NCBI GenBank assembly: GCA_035222895.1 | Contig: JAVYIG010001584.1 | Location: forward strand, 62,001 to 126,000 | DNA from: Strongylocentrotus droebachiensis | Lineage: Eukaryota; Echinodermata; Echinoidea; Camarodonta; Strongylocentrotidae | Direction of reading: 5' to 3' | Length of the DNA: 64,000 nt | Shown here: piece after piece, positions 9,964 through 21,900 of the stretch | Position numbering within the stretch: position 1 is the first letter of the stretch | Layout: every line of letters begins with the position of its first letter | Program-made: the position numbers and the translations under genes | The notes under the pieces: generated by a model | Seen by the model: only the letters and a program-made list of their open reading frames with translations | Database searches by the model: none | What the model was told of the DNA's origin: nothing

Positions 9964-11021
9964 AGTAGCCAACTCTTCTTCTTCTTTCATCCTCTTCTTT
10001 CTTCCTCTTCTTTTCTTCTTTTTTCACCATCAGTTGAGTTTTAAGGCAGTAGCCAACTTGCCATCAGTTGAGTTTTAAAGCAGCAGCCAACTCACCAACA
10101 ATTGAGTTTTGAAGCAGTAGCCAACTCACCAATAGTTGAGTTTAAAAGCAGTAGCCAACTCACCATCAGTTGAGTTTTAAAGCAGTAGCCAACTCACCAT
10201 CATTTGAGTTTAAAAGCCAACTCACCAATCAGTTAAGTTTTGAAGCAGTAGCCAACCCACCATCATTTGAGTTTAAAAGCAGTAGCCAACTCACCATCAG
10301 TTGAGTTTTGAAGCAGTAGTCAACTCACCATCAGTTGAGTTTAAAAGCAGTAGCCAACTCGATCACCATCTGTTGAGTTTTAAAGCAGTAGCCAACTCAC
10401 CATCAGTTGAGTTTAAAAGCCAACTCACCAATCAGTTAAGTTTTGAAGCAGTAGCCAACCCACCATCATTTGAGTTTAAAAGCAGTAGCAAACTCACCAT
10501 CAGTTGAGTTTTTAAGCAGTAGCCAACTCACCAACAGTTTAGTTTTAAAGCAGTAGCCAACTCGCCATCAGTTGAGTTTTAAAGCAGAAGCCAACTCACC
10601 AACAGTTGAGTTTTAAAGCAGTAGCCAACTCACCAACAGTAGAGTTTTAAAGCAGTAGCCAATTCACCATCAGTTGAGTTTTAAAGCAGTAGCCAACTCA
10701 CCATCAGTTGAGTTTTGAAGATATCTACATATCTCGACTGGGATTACCCATTATGCGTGAAAGGAGTTTACAATTTGGTCCCATTCATAATATACCAAGA
10801 GTCTCTTTTTTTGAGCGCTTGATGGGTATCCTAATAACGTAATCGAAAAGGAGAAATCTTGATAGTTTTGAATGGGCTCAAACTGGTGCACTTTGTTATC
10901 TGTGTACTTTTTTAAAGTTTGGTCTCCTTTTTCGTACCTGAAAACTCAATTTCGGATGAAGTCACGGAGTTAGGAAACAACGATGGTAGCTCACTGTCTC
11001 TCTTGAAGTCTGAAAGGTTAA

Positions 11022-11829
11022 CATATTCAACTCATTTGCAAACAGCAATTGCGCATGCACTAATTTAAACAAATCTGCCAACAATGTAGCAATGCAATAT
11101 GCTATATTATCTGTGCATCTGAAATTAGTATATCTATTGAATGACGCATTTATTTATTATGTAATGGCATTATGTATCACTGAATGAAAGAAAGTTCTAT
11201 TTGAAATGATTGATATCTATACAATCAAACGAAAGAATCAGGCAAATATTTTATAATGGCGCTCCACAAACTTATACAAATTATAAAATCAAATAAAAAG
11301 TAGAAACGAAAATCCAAAATTACATCTCTCTGTGTCGTTGATATGGCTGCCATTAGAAGATTGATGGTAGTTAGGCTAATTGAGGTGAAAGTTGAGGTAT
11401 AAAGGGGAAAGGGGGATGGCAGGCATGGAGATTGAAGACATGAAAAGCTGACAAGATAGGGAAAACGCAGGCCTATATGAGAAAAACTGGAGGATATAAG
11501 TGGAAAGACGAGTGTTTGTGAGGAAGAAAGTGAGAGAGAGAGAGAGAAAATATGAGAGACAGAGTGACAGAGAGATAAAGAAATCAATTGAGGTAGAAAG
11601 AGGGAGAGAGAACAAAGAGAGAAAAGAAATAGATAGATAAATAGAGGGAGAAAGAGAGAAAGTGGTACCTTAGAACTGAGAGTAGAGAGGAAGGGAGAAT
11701 ATATGCAACAATTTTGTGATTGCGACAAGAAAGAAAGAAAGCTAAAGAAAGACAAGTCATACTTATTAGCTATATGAGATAAAGAAACGAAGTAGAACAC
11801 AATGTCTGCGGTATGTAGGAGAAACTATA
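11022..11829. other. AT-rich spacer with purine-rich tract
   Basis: Unique AT-rich DNA, then an imperfect GA-rich tract at about 11390-11780. The tract produces the long Ser/Leu/Phe-rich minus-strand ORF at 11225-11800, a low-complexity artefact. No gene seen. Confidence 0.7.
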
Positions 11830-12457
11830 CCGTGTGAGTCAAAATAAAGTTTACACCTAGAAAATTGCTAATTATTTAAAAATCATCTATGAACAGTAAA
11901 TTGTTATATATCTTATCAAAGAGTGTTTTATCCCAAATCATTTGGTATCATTTTTGTGTGGTATTGCGAGAGTGCAAAAATCGACTTGCGCCAAAGTGAT
12001 GTTTACAGCGTGTTGTTCGGATTAGCAGAGTGAGATAATGAATTGAATGTATCAAATGAAATGCATTGAATATGCTTTTTGCACAAGCAAAGTCACACAC
12101 GCACACACACACGCGCACAAATGTTCATTGATATTTTATATTCGATATTTGAATATGTGTGGTATGATTATTATTTTTTTATTTTTTTTATTTGGATCTG
12201 CAAAAACCGATTTAATACCCAAATCCCAATTGTTTTGTTTAAACATCACATAAACAACTTTGGCGCAAGTCGATTTTTTGCACTCTCGCAAAAAATGCCT
12301 CCTGTTCATCCAAGCGTGAAGACATACCACACAAAATGATACCAAAGGATTTGGGATAAAACACTCTTTCATAAGATGTATAACAATTTACTGTTCATAG
12401 ATGATTTTTAAAATAATTTGCAATTTCTAGGTGTAAACTTTTTTTTGACTCACATTG
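11830..12457. mobile_element. mariner/Tc1-like MITE with long terminal inverted repeats
   Basis: A 628-bp element flanked by TA on both sides (11828-11829 and 12458-12459). The ends are CCGTGTGAGTCAAAATAAAG on the left and CAATGTGAGTCAAAAAAAAG in reverse complement on the right. Inverted arms of about 177 and 215 bp remain closely similar (shared TTTACACCTAGAAA, GAACAGTAAATTGTTATA and TGCGAGAGTGC). The right arm carries about 33 extra bases. The interior (about 12007-12242) includes a CA repeat. There is no transposase. Confidence 0.85.
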
Positions 12458-12459
12458 TA

Positions 12460-12964
12460 GTAGACCGTTCCCCCTTCTTTATGGAATGCTCTTTTAGCTG
12501 TTTTCTGTATTCTTTAGAAAAGGTTTACTAGGACGTTATTAGACCTTATGCTTTGCCCACATCAATTGACCACTGATTTTAAGACCTCTTGCATCGAGAA
12601 AGAGCCGTATAGATCATGCTAAAGATAAACATTAAAATTCATTAAAAGACACCCTGGCAAGAAGGTTTACAGCCAGTAGCAGAAATCACGCCAACGTTTA
12701 TTGTCTTTGAGATCAAAATATTCGAGTGATCCGCATCATCACACTTGCAGAGGAGAATAAATAGAAGAGAGAGAAAAGGATTGTGGTAATAGTCCCATAC
12801 ATTACCCTGTGCGTCCTGTTACACTTGGTTTATCCCGGGGATGTCACGGCGTGCAATATTTTGCTTTCATTTCATATCTGTCTCCTTCTATCATCTTCAA
12901 TCAGCTGCCAATCTCATCCAACCCTCTGACCATCTGGGCAGGTACATGACAAGGGGGAGGGGGG
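12460..12964. other. unique spacer
   Basis: AT-rich sequence without an ORF or repeat that I can recognise. It ends in a G-rich tract that merges with the next MITE. Confidence 0.5.
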
Positions 12965-13278
12965 GGGGGGTGTTTCACAAAGATCCTTAGTTGAACTTAT
13001 CTCTAAGTTGGACTTAACATTATTATGGAAAGCCGTTGGCATCTTTGAAAATATTTTTTTAAAAATATTTTAAGAGGTATAAAATGTTGATTCAAATCAT
13101 TCATATTTTCTATTATCAAGGAGATTTCATGTTCTTGATGTGGAATTTATTAAACGTCTAAAATACTTCAATTTTTGCTTTTTAATATATTTAATTTTAA
13201 GGCTACAAATGGCTCTCCATAATGTTTAAGTCCAACTTAGAGTTAAGTTTGACTTCGGATCTTTGTGAAACACCCCCC
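12965..13278. mobile_element. MITE family A, complete copy
   Basis: Palindromic element of about 314 bp. Left arm GGTGTTTCACAAAGATCC and its continuation match the reverse complement of the right arm ending GGATCTTTGTGAAACACC. The arms are about 70 bp and contain CTAAGTTGGACTTAA. The AT-rich core has ATTCAAATCATTCAT and ATCAAGGAGATTTCATGTTC. Related copies lie at 16385, 18836, 25011 and 50234. The superfamily is not assigned. Confidence 0.85.
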
Positions 13279-14450
13279 TGATCAAAGAATCATCCAAAAT
13301 ATTCACAGTGGCGTGTCCAGGATGTGTTTTACAGGGGATTCAAGTCATGAGATCTCCTATAAGGAAGTCCCGGATTTTTCAGAGGCATGATTGTGTCTCA
13401 AAATCAATTGGCAGGTAAAAATTATGTTTCGAAATTATTTTACATGCAAGAAAAAGCAAGGGGGACTTGCTCACGGTCGTGTGTATCTAAAATGATTAGT
13501 TTGGCTGTGCATCTCATTTTGTAATTGCTCCATTCAAGAGTGAATGTTGTCATAATCATTATTATGTCAACAGATTCTCCTCCATGACAGTCGCTCGATT
13601 GAGGTATGGGAGGGGTGATAGGGGGCGGCTACGACAGGGAGTATATAGAGGGTGTCTGTCAATTGACATTGATTGTCTATCTCGATTCGAACTCCAAGCT
13701 CAAGACAGTGCATAATTGCGCCATTATTACTTGCTAATAATTAACCTACTTATTTTTTCTTTATAATGATAGATGTACTTTTGAGTTACTGATAATTGAT
13801 GAATATGAAAAGTGTCAAAATAAGTTATACATTTCAAAAGAGCACAATGAAAGACATTGTGTAAGAGATTATCGAAGCATTCAGTATATTATAGTTCGAT
13901 GTCGTATCATATTTGTTATGAAAACATCCTAAACATGATTTTTATTGATATGGTATGGTATGGTATATATTTTTATTTATTCACGGTTAAAAACAAATAC
14001 AGTAATTGTGTCCGCATTCAGCAAAAGCTGTTTTTCAGCGAGGCCGTGATCTTAAACCTAACAAAGTTTTGAAGAGAGAAGAGTTTGTACAAAATTTAAA
14101 GCCAAGTTTAGAATGTTTAGAAGTTTAGAATGTCAATGTCCGAATGAGTGACCGCTACGCACTATACAATACATCCATGCCATGGTTTCGCTGCCCCATC
14201 GGGACTAATGAACTGACCAGTGATTCCCGGCGTGAACACGTGGACTGACCAGTGGTCACTGCGGGACTCGGGAGTAGGGTGTCTGATTTGGATGGAGTAC
14301 GAAGTGGGCACGGCTCGCTACACTTCATGACAACCGTCAAATTACTGTAAACATGCTCGAATAATCTCCCCATACCCACCAAACGGCGCCCCTCCGGGTT
14401 GTGGGGTGCCCTGTTAACATTTGAATATTAAGACATATTTAAGTTAGCCT
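13279..14450. other. spacer with a GC-richer block
   Basis: Starts with a GTGGCGTGTCCAGG motif (about 13311) resembling the ends of other dispersed elements. The block at 14120-14400 is GC-richer and has ACTGACCAGTG twice (near 14214 and 14250) plus ACACGTGG. No exon is supported; it may be a conserved noncoding block (inference). Confidence 0.4.
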
Positions 14451-14581
14451 CGGTCACAAATGCCATGACGAACTGCTACGAACGCCGTACGAACGATTTT
14501 CAGACAATGGAAATTCGGGAAGACAATGGAAAACCAGGGAGATTCGTACGAAATTATCGTTCGTACGAACCTTTGTGACCG
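14451..14581. mobile_element. 131-bp MITE with CGGTCACAAA ends
   Basis: CGGTCACAAA at 14451-14460 is matched by TTTGTGACCG at 14572-14581. The arms continue with GTACGAACGAT / ATCGTTCGTAC. In the middle, GACAATGGAAA is directly repeated. A compact non-autonomous DNA element of unassigned family. Confidence 0.7.
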
Positions 14582-15643
14582 TAGCATTTGACAGACAAGA
14601 ATGTTAGAGAATGTTCAAATCGATGGAGCTTTCTTGTAATAATAACAATGCAAGTGTACGGATGGATGAACATGAAATACAGAAGAAAAAAAGTACAGGA
14701 TGAAAATTCAATACATTAGCCTCAGTAAAACATGAGGATCAGTAAGAAACTAGTGTTTGATAACGTATAATTATGCATGGCATTTGAATACATCGTTCTG
14801 TAAAATAATCTTTTATGATAATACGAAATTAGGACTAATCACTGACCAATGAGTTTATCCCATAATTTGTTTGAATTTCTAGAGAGTGCAGAAGAAAGAA
14901 TATGATTTTTCTTTCCGAAACTGCTAAACATAATGAAAAATTTGCAGAAGTCCGTAGTAAAAAAAGGACTAAGTTCGGAATAAAGAGATTTCATTTTCCT
15001 GTACTGACGAATACTATTTCTTAATGTGAACGGGTTGGGTATAATCTTGCTGCGAATCTGTGATCCATAACTCTGCTGCACCCACCGAGAGGAAAATGGC
15101 AGCTTTTAGTTCAATCATCACATGCCAGCATTACTGCAGAAAACCTGTCATATCTAATCATGAAGACACAGCTCACAGACCGGACAATTGAAAATGACAA
15201 GGGCGTCCCAGCACCATTAAAATATATTTGAAAAGGACATATCTTCCCCTTTTTGTTTATACCAAGCTTCACGTCTTTTGTAATAATGCAATATTTATTC
15301 AATATGCACGTCGTTCTCTGTTCATAATCCATACATGTGTGTCATCTCAATTTTGTCGTCATTATTTCCTGATATGCTTTGGACCCATGCCACCTCTCCA
15401 GAATCAAGTTGATCGTAAAATCGAATGTGAGGAAGTAACTTTATTTCTTCACGAGCCAGATTTAAGAAAAAAGATTTTTGGTGGTGGAGGACACGATGAC
15501 GTCTACATCTGATCAAACATTTCAAATTGGAATGATTACCTAACTAAGATTATCACAATTTTAAATCATCAATTATCATAATTGAGTATTTGGCCTCACC
15601 TATGCCTGGGAGAGGGAAGGCAAACTGAATGACATGAACCACA
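14582..15643. other. unique AT-rich spacer
   Basis: No gene or repeat recognised. The overlapping ORFs at 14839-15525 on both strands have no domain and ordinary AT-rich composition. Confidence 0.45.
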
Positions 15644-16153
15644 TTAAAGGTAATACAAATTGTTGGTATGGGGTCATGAATTTGTTTCAAATGAACATAT
15701 TGGAAGCATATGCGGTCCTACAATATTCAGTGATCGTTGTCGCGGTTGAAATCGAGTCTAAAGTTATGGAATTGTAAATAATAAACTCTTTATGTTGTAT
15801 AGCTCCCTCTCAAGGTCAAGATATTGATTAAGCTATAAAACAATGTTTATTGACTCAAATCGACCGATTAGCTATTCCCGTTCGGAAATATATATCACAA
15901 CTACATATTCTGAGATTTTCATGGTCGCAGCTACCATTGTACGGCCGTAGGCGCTATTTGAAATTTATCAAAATTTACCGGGAGCACCGGTAAATTTTTA
16001 TATTCAATTTTTCTCGAAAGCAGAAGTGTTTTAGGGGCTAAATTTTCTAGTGCTTATAATACGTCAACATGGGCATCCAAATATATCAAAATTGTAAAGA
16101 ATCACTATCCACCCAATTTTTTAAAATTTTCCAAAACTTTGTACTACCTTTAA
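15644..16153. mobile_element. TTAA MITE family D, complete copy
   Basis: 510 bp between TTAA sites (15644-15647 and 16150-16153). Ends are TTAAAGGTAATACAAA and, in reverse complement, TTAAAGGTAGTACAAAG. This is the TTAAAGG start of Kolobok/T2 elements. An internal hairpin has a perfect 11-bp stem AAATTTACCGG (15971-15981) and loop GAGCA. A second copy is at 26588-27086. Confidence 0.85.
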
Positions 16154-16384
16154 CCCTCGGGCTATCCTCCCTGTATCACTGATTGTGGCTTGCCTGTGCA
16201 CCACTAAACCAGTGTTTCCCCTTCTCCTAAGAATCGGGTATCCCCAAAATGAGTCCTCAAAATTATACTAGGATTAGCTTAATCGTTCTGACTTGACGCT
16301 GAGATAATGAACGTTTGAATTATTTTTTAAATTTTAACCTGGACGATACCACAGACTTCCGAAGAATCAATATCAACGTAAGAA

Positions 16385-16973
16385 AATGTTGATTCAAATC
16401 ATTCATAATTTTCTATTATCAAGGAGATTTCATGTTCTTGTTGTGGAATTTACAAACAATTATAAAACACTTCAATTTTCGCTTTTGAATATATTTTATT
16501 TTAAGGCTACAAATGGCTCTTCATAACTTTTAAGTCCAACTTCGAGTTAAAGATAAATTTGAGTTCTGGTCATGTGATTGCATTGTGAAAAAAACGGTGT
16601 GGAATCTATCAGAAAAGGTTGATCATCTAGTATATAAGTATTTGTGTGTATTGCAAGGTTCTGGAATCATCAAAATGATAAGAAATTTGGCCAAATCTTG
16701 GCAAAGTTACAAGCATTGTACACAGAATGAGGTATATGGGACTACACGAGCACATGGCGAAAAAAACCTACCCCCCGATTTTTACGATGTTTTATGTCGT
16801 ATTTAGAATATGAAGGCATTTGAAGAGCCATGCTTTTCAGGGAACATGTTTAATCTGATGTTCTTCCACCCTTGCATAAAAACAATGATAACGCTCACAA
16901 ATTATTTTTTACCTCTTCCCAGAACTCAACCTTCTCTTTAAGTTCGACTTAGGATCTTTGTGAAACGCCCCCT
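16385..16973. mobile_element. MITE family A copy with nested family B element
   Basis: The left arm of A is missing. The core (ATTCAAATCATTCATAA) and right arm are present and end GGATCTTTGTGAAACGCCCC. The right arm is split at a TTAA by the family B element at 16547-16941: GAGTTAA on one side and TTAAGTTCGACTTAGG on the other are contiguous in other A copies. Confidence 0.8.
16547..16941 (+). mobile_element. TTAA MITE family B, nested in A
   Basis: 395 bp between TTAA sites. Left end TTAAAGATAAATTTGAGTTC; right end, reverse complement, TTAAAGAGAAGGTTGAGTTC. The ORF at 16585-16806 is inside it and is not a gene. Same length, within two bases, as the copies at 25268 and 46914. Confidence 0.85.
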
Positions 16974-18835
16974 GGGGGATGCGATTCTCTTCTGCCCACG
17001 CCCTACAAGGCCAATGGTTACACCCTTCATAGTTCTCTTCCCTTCACTTCATCCCCCATTGATGAATCTTTTGGATATTTATTACACAGTTCGTTAACTC
17101 TTCGATACATCCGAACTTCAACAAATTATACTATATTATTATATATGAAGTATGATATCAAATTTTGTATTTTGTTTTGCTTATATTTTGTTTGTGTTTG
17201 TTTGTATATTTGTTCTTGCTCGTTTTAGTTTTGCTTCGATTCATGTTCTTCTTGTTTTTTGTAACATCTTGCAGGTTTGGTGGTTTATATCTTTGACTTT
17301 ATCATTAACGTTACAATTTCAAATAGAAAACCTGCATTATGCGCTTTTGAGGTCTATATAATGTAGTCTATGTGGGAAGCTAGCTTCCTCTTTATAACGG
17401 AAAGGCTTATTGAATTGTGGTACAAAGCCGATAAATCCATGCTGTCATTTTTCATATTTTATGATTTTCTCTGTCAATTGGGAATCTCACCAGGCTGTTT
17501 GGATAACCTCGCCACCCTACCGTGACCAACTCCTAAACTAGCTGACAAAATTGAAGAGACCACTTCATCTCCAATTTCATCCTCCAATATTTCATTTTCA
17601 GGCAATTATCTCCTCCTTACCACACCCCTCCCCCCCCCCCCCTCTCTCTCTTTCTCTCAGTCTCTCTCTCTCACTCTCCCCCTCTCTCTCTCTCTCTGTA
17701 TATGACTATGTATCGTGGTATATTATGACAATCGATATAATCAACTATGGCTCACGATAATTATGAAGCAGGAGGGGTGGGGCAGTGTCCGGACACTTGA
17801 CAACAAAAGAGTATCCTTTTCTTTTTGATTTAACGTAGAATATTCATCAATCGCACTAAGCTTTATAATATTGTCCAACATTGATTATTAAGTATTAAAA
17901 TATTTATGAAATATTGCTTGTAAACTTCTTCAAATTACTGTTTGAAATCGCTTGCCAGGATTACCAACATGTCCGGACATACTACGTGTGGTTATATGAA
18001 ATAATATTCTTTTTCATTTTATTTCGTATTCATTTCACAAATCATGATGTAAAAAAAAAAAATTGTATAAATATAACACATAGCTACATCTGATGGTATT
18101 ACAAAGTTCCGAAATGTCATTAAACAACTTCTCTTTGTTACGTTAATCTTAAATTTGTCATCTTTCTATTACTTTCCCTCCTAATTTTTTGTTATTAAAC
18201 CCCTAACCGTCTGTCATTTTTTTTTCTTCACTTTCCATTTTTATTACTCGTGTCACTTCTCTAGGTAATTTAGAAACGTATCTTCTCTCACTAAAAAGTA
18301 AAAACGAAAATTAATACAATTTGAGGAAACGTCTTATTTGTTGGTATTGGCAGTTTAAAATGAACCATCCTTCTCTATGGTCTCCCGGGTCTAATCCCCC
18401 AATTTTCCCTTCAAATGTTCCTCCAGTCGCTTGGGCTGCTTGAGTAGTTCAAGTTCGTGCCATTGCATAATGCTATAGCCTCGCCCTTCAGGCCCTTGAG
18501 TGACAGCAAACCAAACAAATTATTGAAAGAGGAGAAGGAAAGACACCACGATATTATATGAATATTCTGTGAAGACGAGGTCTTGTTTTCGAGGTAAGAA
18601 CAGAGACCTCACACAGAAAGTCCTCATTCAATCTGATTAATCATGTTAAGGGTAACCTAGCTGAATGCGCACAAGCTCAAATATATTAACACTAACATTT
18701 CTTCAGTATCACTGGTACAGGATATCATTTTTCTTGAGATCACTTTTGGATCGAGAGTGTAAGTATAGCTTTGCTTGTTTGTTTGTTTTGGTTTTACAAT
18801 TATTGCCTTAGTTTGATACCATGTCGCTAATAATT
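16974..18835. other. spacer with CT microsatellite and paired palindromes
   Basis: A CT-rich microsatellite lies at 17628-17698. Two perfect 12-bp palindromes occur at 17785-17796 (GTGTCCGGACAC) and 17969-17980 (ATGTCCGGACAT). The T-rich ORF at 17152-17361 is low-complexity. No gene recognised. Confidence 0.5.
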
Positions 18836-18911
18836 TATTACAAATGGCTCTCCATGATTTTTAAGTCGAACTGAGAGTTAAGTTCAACTTAGGATCTTTG
18901 TGAAACATCCA
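18836..18911. mobile_element. MITE family A, right-arm fragment
   Basis: About 76 bp: ACAAATGGCTCTCCATGA, then the arm TTAAGTCGAACTGAGAGTTA and GGATCTTTGTGAAAC. It corresponds to the right arm of 12965-13278. The rest of the element is absent. Confidence 0.75.
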
Positions 18912-21900
18912 CCTGGTCTTGTTGTAGAGACTAGGCTGATGTATCCGTCTATGTTACTTCACTACTAGCCTTGATCATAGTAGACAGAAGCCATTTTGGT
19001 TGCTAGATGCGCACAGCTTCCCCAACAAATTACCACAAATGATAAATAAACATCAACTTGGCCGGGTCCAACGGGGGTTCCCGAAACCTTCCCGTCGTGA
19101 AGAAACCATATCTGTAGCAGTTTCTTTTTTTGGTACCCCTTCTGCCTTCCCTCAATAAATTGATCTCTCCCGAGAGCTCCTCCTCCCGTCAACTTAGCAA
19201 AAGTACAAGCTCTACGGAGGGTAAGTTTGACGGATGCCATTGACATTAACAAGTCTAGATATCGCTAGAATGATGGCTGACTGCGACCCTATAATAAATC
19301 TGTATGAGAGTGCGCCATTACTGCAAAGAAATCTCGCTTTCTACGTGTTCCAGTTTATTCTTGGAGATGGTAGTTCATGGTTTTCTCAATGACGTAACGG
19401 TAGCCTACACATGAACTTGGACAATTTGCCTTGGACTATAATGTCAAGGATGGTTTCTATGAAATGAAACTCTTGGAAAAGGGTTAAATGATATTAAAAT
19501 GGGTCAAAAGAGGGAGGAAAGGAGCAAACAATTAGATAGGAGCCCTTGTATGATACTGTATGCCCTTTAGACTGGATATAAGAATAATGCATTTCACACA
19601 ACAGGGGCACGACGAGTTACAGAAGTAAAGAGCAATTTATTGATGAAACTCTAGATGTAGGGAAACAGTCTATACGAGAATGAACGAAAGAAGAAGAAAC
19701 ATAGCATAAACAACGAACATCAACAGGAGAAAATTCTTCAACGCCTTTTCGTGATGGCTGCGACGTTGTCAGCTGCCAACCATGCCTAAGGGCGCCGTCG
19801 CCCTAAGGCATTTTAATTTTCTCATTAAGGTAGCAATCAATGTCTACATTAATGTTGATTTAATTTATCATAGCTTATTAATTTTTAATCGCTATGCTAT
19901 GATAAAGCTGTCTGGGAATGAATATGAATACTTCTGACAGTTTGATTTCGCTCTAGGTGTTGTTGACGAAGCGGGCGCCACTCATTTTCAAGTTTATACT
20001 CACTTTCGGAACTGTTTGAGATGGGATTTCTTCTTATATTTTAATGATGAAGGTCTCTCAAAAAGCGCATTTGATTCTTTGCCCCCCCCCCTACCAAAAC
20101 ACCCCGAAACAACTAAAACAAAATTAGAAACAACCAACCTACCTCACTAGACGGTTCAGAAGATATCACCAAAGTTTAATATGGAACAAAAAAATAAGTA
20201 TATACAATAAACAATTCGTACGCTGAGACTTAATCGGCGATAGCTCTTTTCATCAACAACATGCAGTGACTCGATAGTTTATCTTCCTTTTGATTTGAAA
20301 CAAAGAGGGGCATAGAGGCAAAATTATTAAACAAAATCAGAAGACCATGACAGCTGAAAATGGGGAAACCATCTATTCATCCACGAAATTAAAACATATT
20401 TCATTACAAATCTGAATTTAAAGGTCGCATGACGCGCCAGAAACAAAAGACATAAAATAGAAGAGAAACAGGGGGAACGAAGTCCTAATACCCCGGAAGT
20501 ACATAGACAAGTTCACATCAACATTCGCTTGTTTGGTTTAACAGCACGTGTAAAATTCTTTCGCAGCTTCGCACCTGTTCTAGGCGATGTGGAGCGCTCT
20601 GTCGAGAAATTATTATAGTCATCATTTTTATTGCCCGCAGTCGATCAAAATTACTTCCAGAGATGCATGTATCATGTATCCCCCAAAAACGCGGTAAGAA
20701 AATAAATAATTTTCCATCCATGGGACCCGGATCGGATTCATAATGGTCGTGTTATAGTCGAGACATCGGGAGAAAAAATAATAAAAAGTGTGGAATGACA
20801 TGTCAATCATAGTATATTTCCGAAATGGACAATCTCATTGTCATCATGAAATGTACCTGAAATTTACGAGGTAATTTGTGTGTCGTTGTCCCGAGGAAAC
20901 TTGTCTTTTGTTCTTTAATTGGTTTTCTTTCCATTTTTAGCACTCTTGGCTATTTATAATCACAGGTCCGAAATTAATGTCAATATTTGTGATATGATTA
21001 TCCATTCCATATTCTAAAAAAATATAGTTTTGGATTTTGTTTGTTATCTGGTTTATCGTTTCTATTCAATAGTATAACCTCCCTGTACTTTTCATAATCT
21101 AGTTCAATCCAATGTCGTTCAGAAACCAATAATTATTAAAAGACAAAAGTGTGATTAATATATTCTTGTTTATTGTCCCTACTCTTTCCTCTTGGTTAAT
21201 ATTTCGAATTTCCCCCTTCTTCCTCAACTAATATTTATTTTTCTTCTCCTCCTGTTTCTTTTTTCTTTTACGTCTTCTATTTCTTTACCAATGAGGGGGG
21301 GGGGGTAGAGGTGTTCTATGGGTCTTCTTGCTTGAAATTATTATGGATGCTCATGCTATCCTTTAACTAATGTTTTGCTGCAAATCTTTTGTCCCCTCGG
21401 CGAAGTCTCATAGCTAATAACCCTTCTCACTATCAACCCTCTTCTGTCAAAATAAACACTAATATTCCAGGTGAATTATTTAGACACTGAAAATGATTGT
21501 TTCCTCTCCACCAAAACTATAAAGCAAAACCTGAAGAAACTTTCGGTTTTCCTCCTTCCTCTTCCAGCGAACACCATTTCCTCTCTTCTTCTTCATCATC
21601 ATCTTCTTCTCGTCACGCTATTCTCAAAACAGTTTTTGTCAGATCGTTTCTGAATGGGTCCTAGGGCGAAGTCTTTAACCGCGCCATGCCGGATTGCATT
21701 CCAGCGTTGTACTTTACCGAGTTGATTTCCTGTCAATCAAAAAAAGTGGAAAATGTTTTTCATCTTTCAGACGGACTGCGAAATTTCGAGCGTACCTGCG
21801 TGACGTAGCAAAATCCCCGGATGCGGCGGTGAATGTCGAGCTGCTCCGTATGCTCGAATGATCTGAAGTGTTTCGGGCACCCATGTGCCCAGGTAAGTTA

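Larger units (their letters stand above)
8640..10727. repeat. 34-bp minisatellite array interrupted by CT-rich tracts
   Basis: The monomer is about 34 bp and contains AACTCACCATCAGTTGAGTT followed by TTAAAGCAGTAGCC. I estimate about forty copies by eye, in three blocks: 8640-9187, 9636-9735 and 10026-10727. Each monomer has an internal inverted repeat (AACTCA / TGAGTT around an 8-nt loop). The blocks are separated by polypyrimidine (TTC/CTT) tracts and by a duplicated 125-bp unique segment. ORFs called here are translations of the repeat and are not genes. Confidence 0.95.
8354..11021. mobile_element. TTAA-flanked inverted-repeat element carrying a minisatellite array
   Basis: The left end (TTAA 8354-8357, then CCTTTCGGATTCAAGAGACAG) and the reverse complement of the right end (TTAA 11018-11021, then CCTTTCAGACTTCAAGAGAGA) are diverged inverted repeats. 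They stay alignable for about 120 bp: CTAACTCTGTGACCTCACCC on the left matches CTAACTCCGTGACTTCATCC on the right. Between the arms are about 2.1 kb of 34-bp tandem repeats and CT tracts. TTAA plus a CCY terminus resembles piggyBac-like elements. No transposase is visible, so it is non-autonomous. Confidence 0.7.

Noticed and set aside
8640-10727. CRISPR-like array
   Set aside because: The 34-bp units are contiguous tandem copies without unique spacers, in a eukaryotic context.
11225-11800. 191-codon minus-strand ORF
   Set aside because: It is the Ser/Leu/Phe-rich translation of a GA-rich tract, with no domain or splice context.
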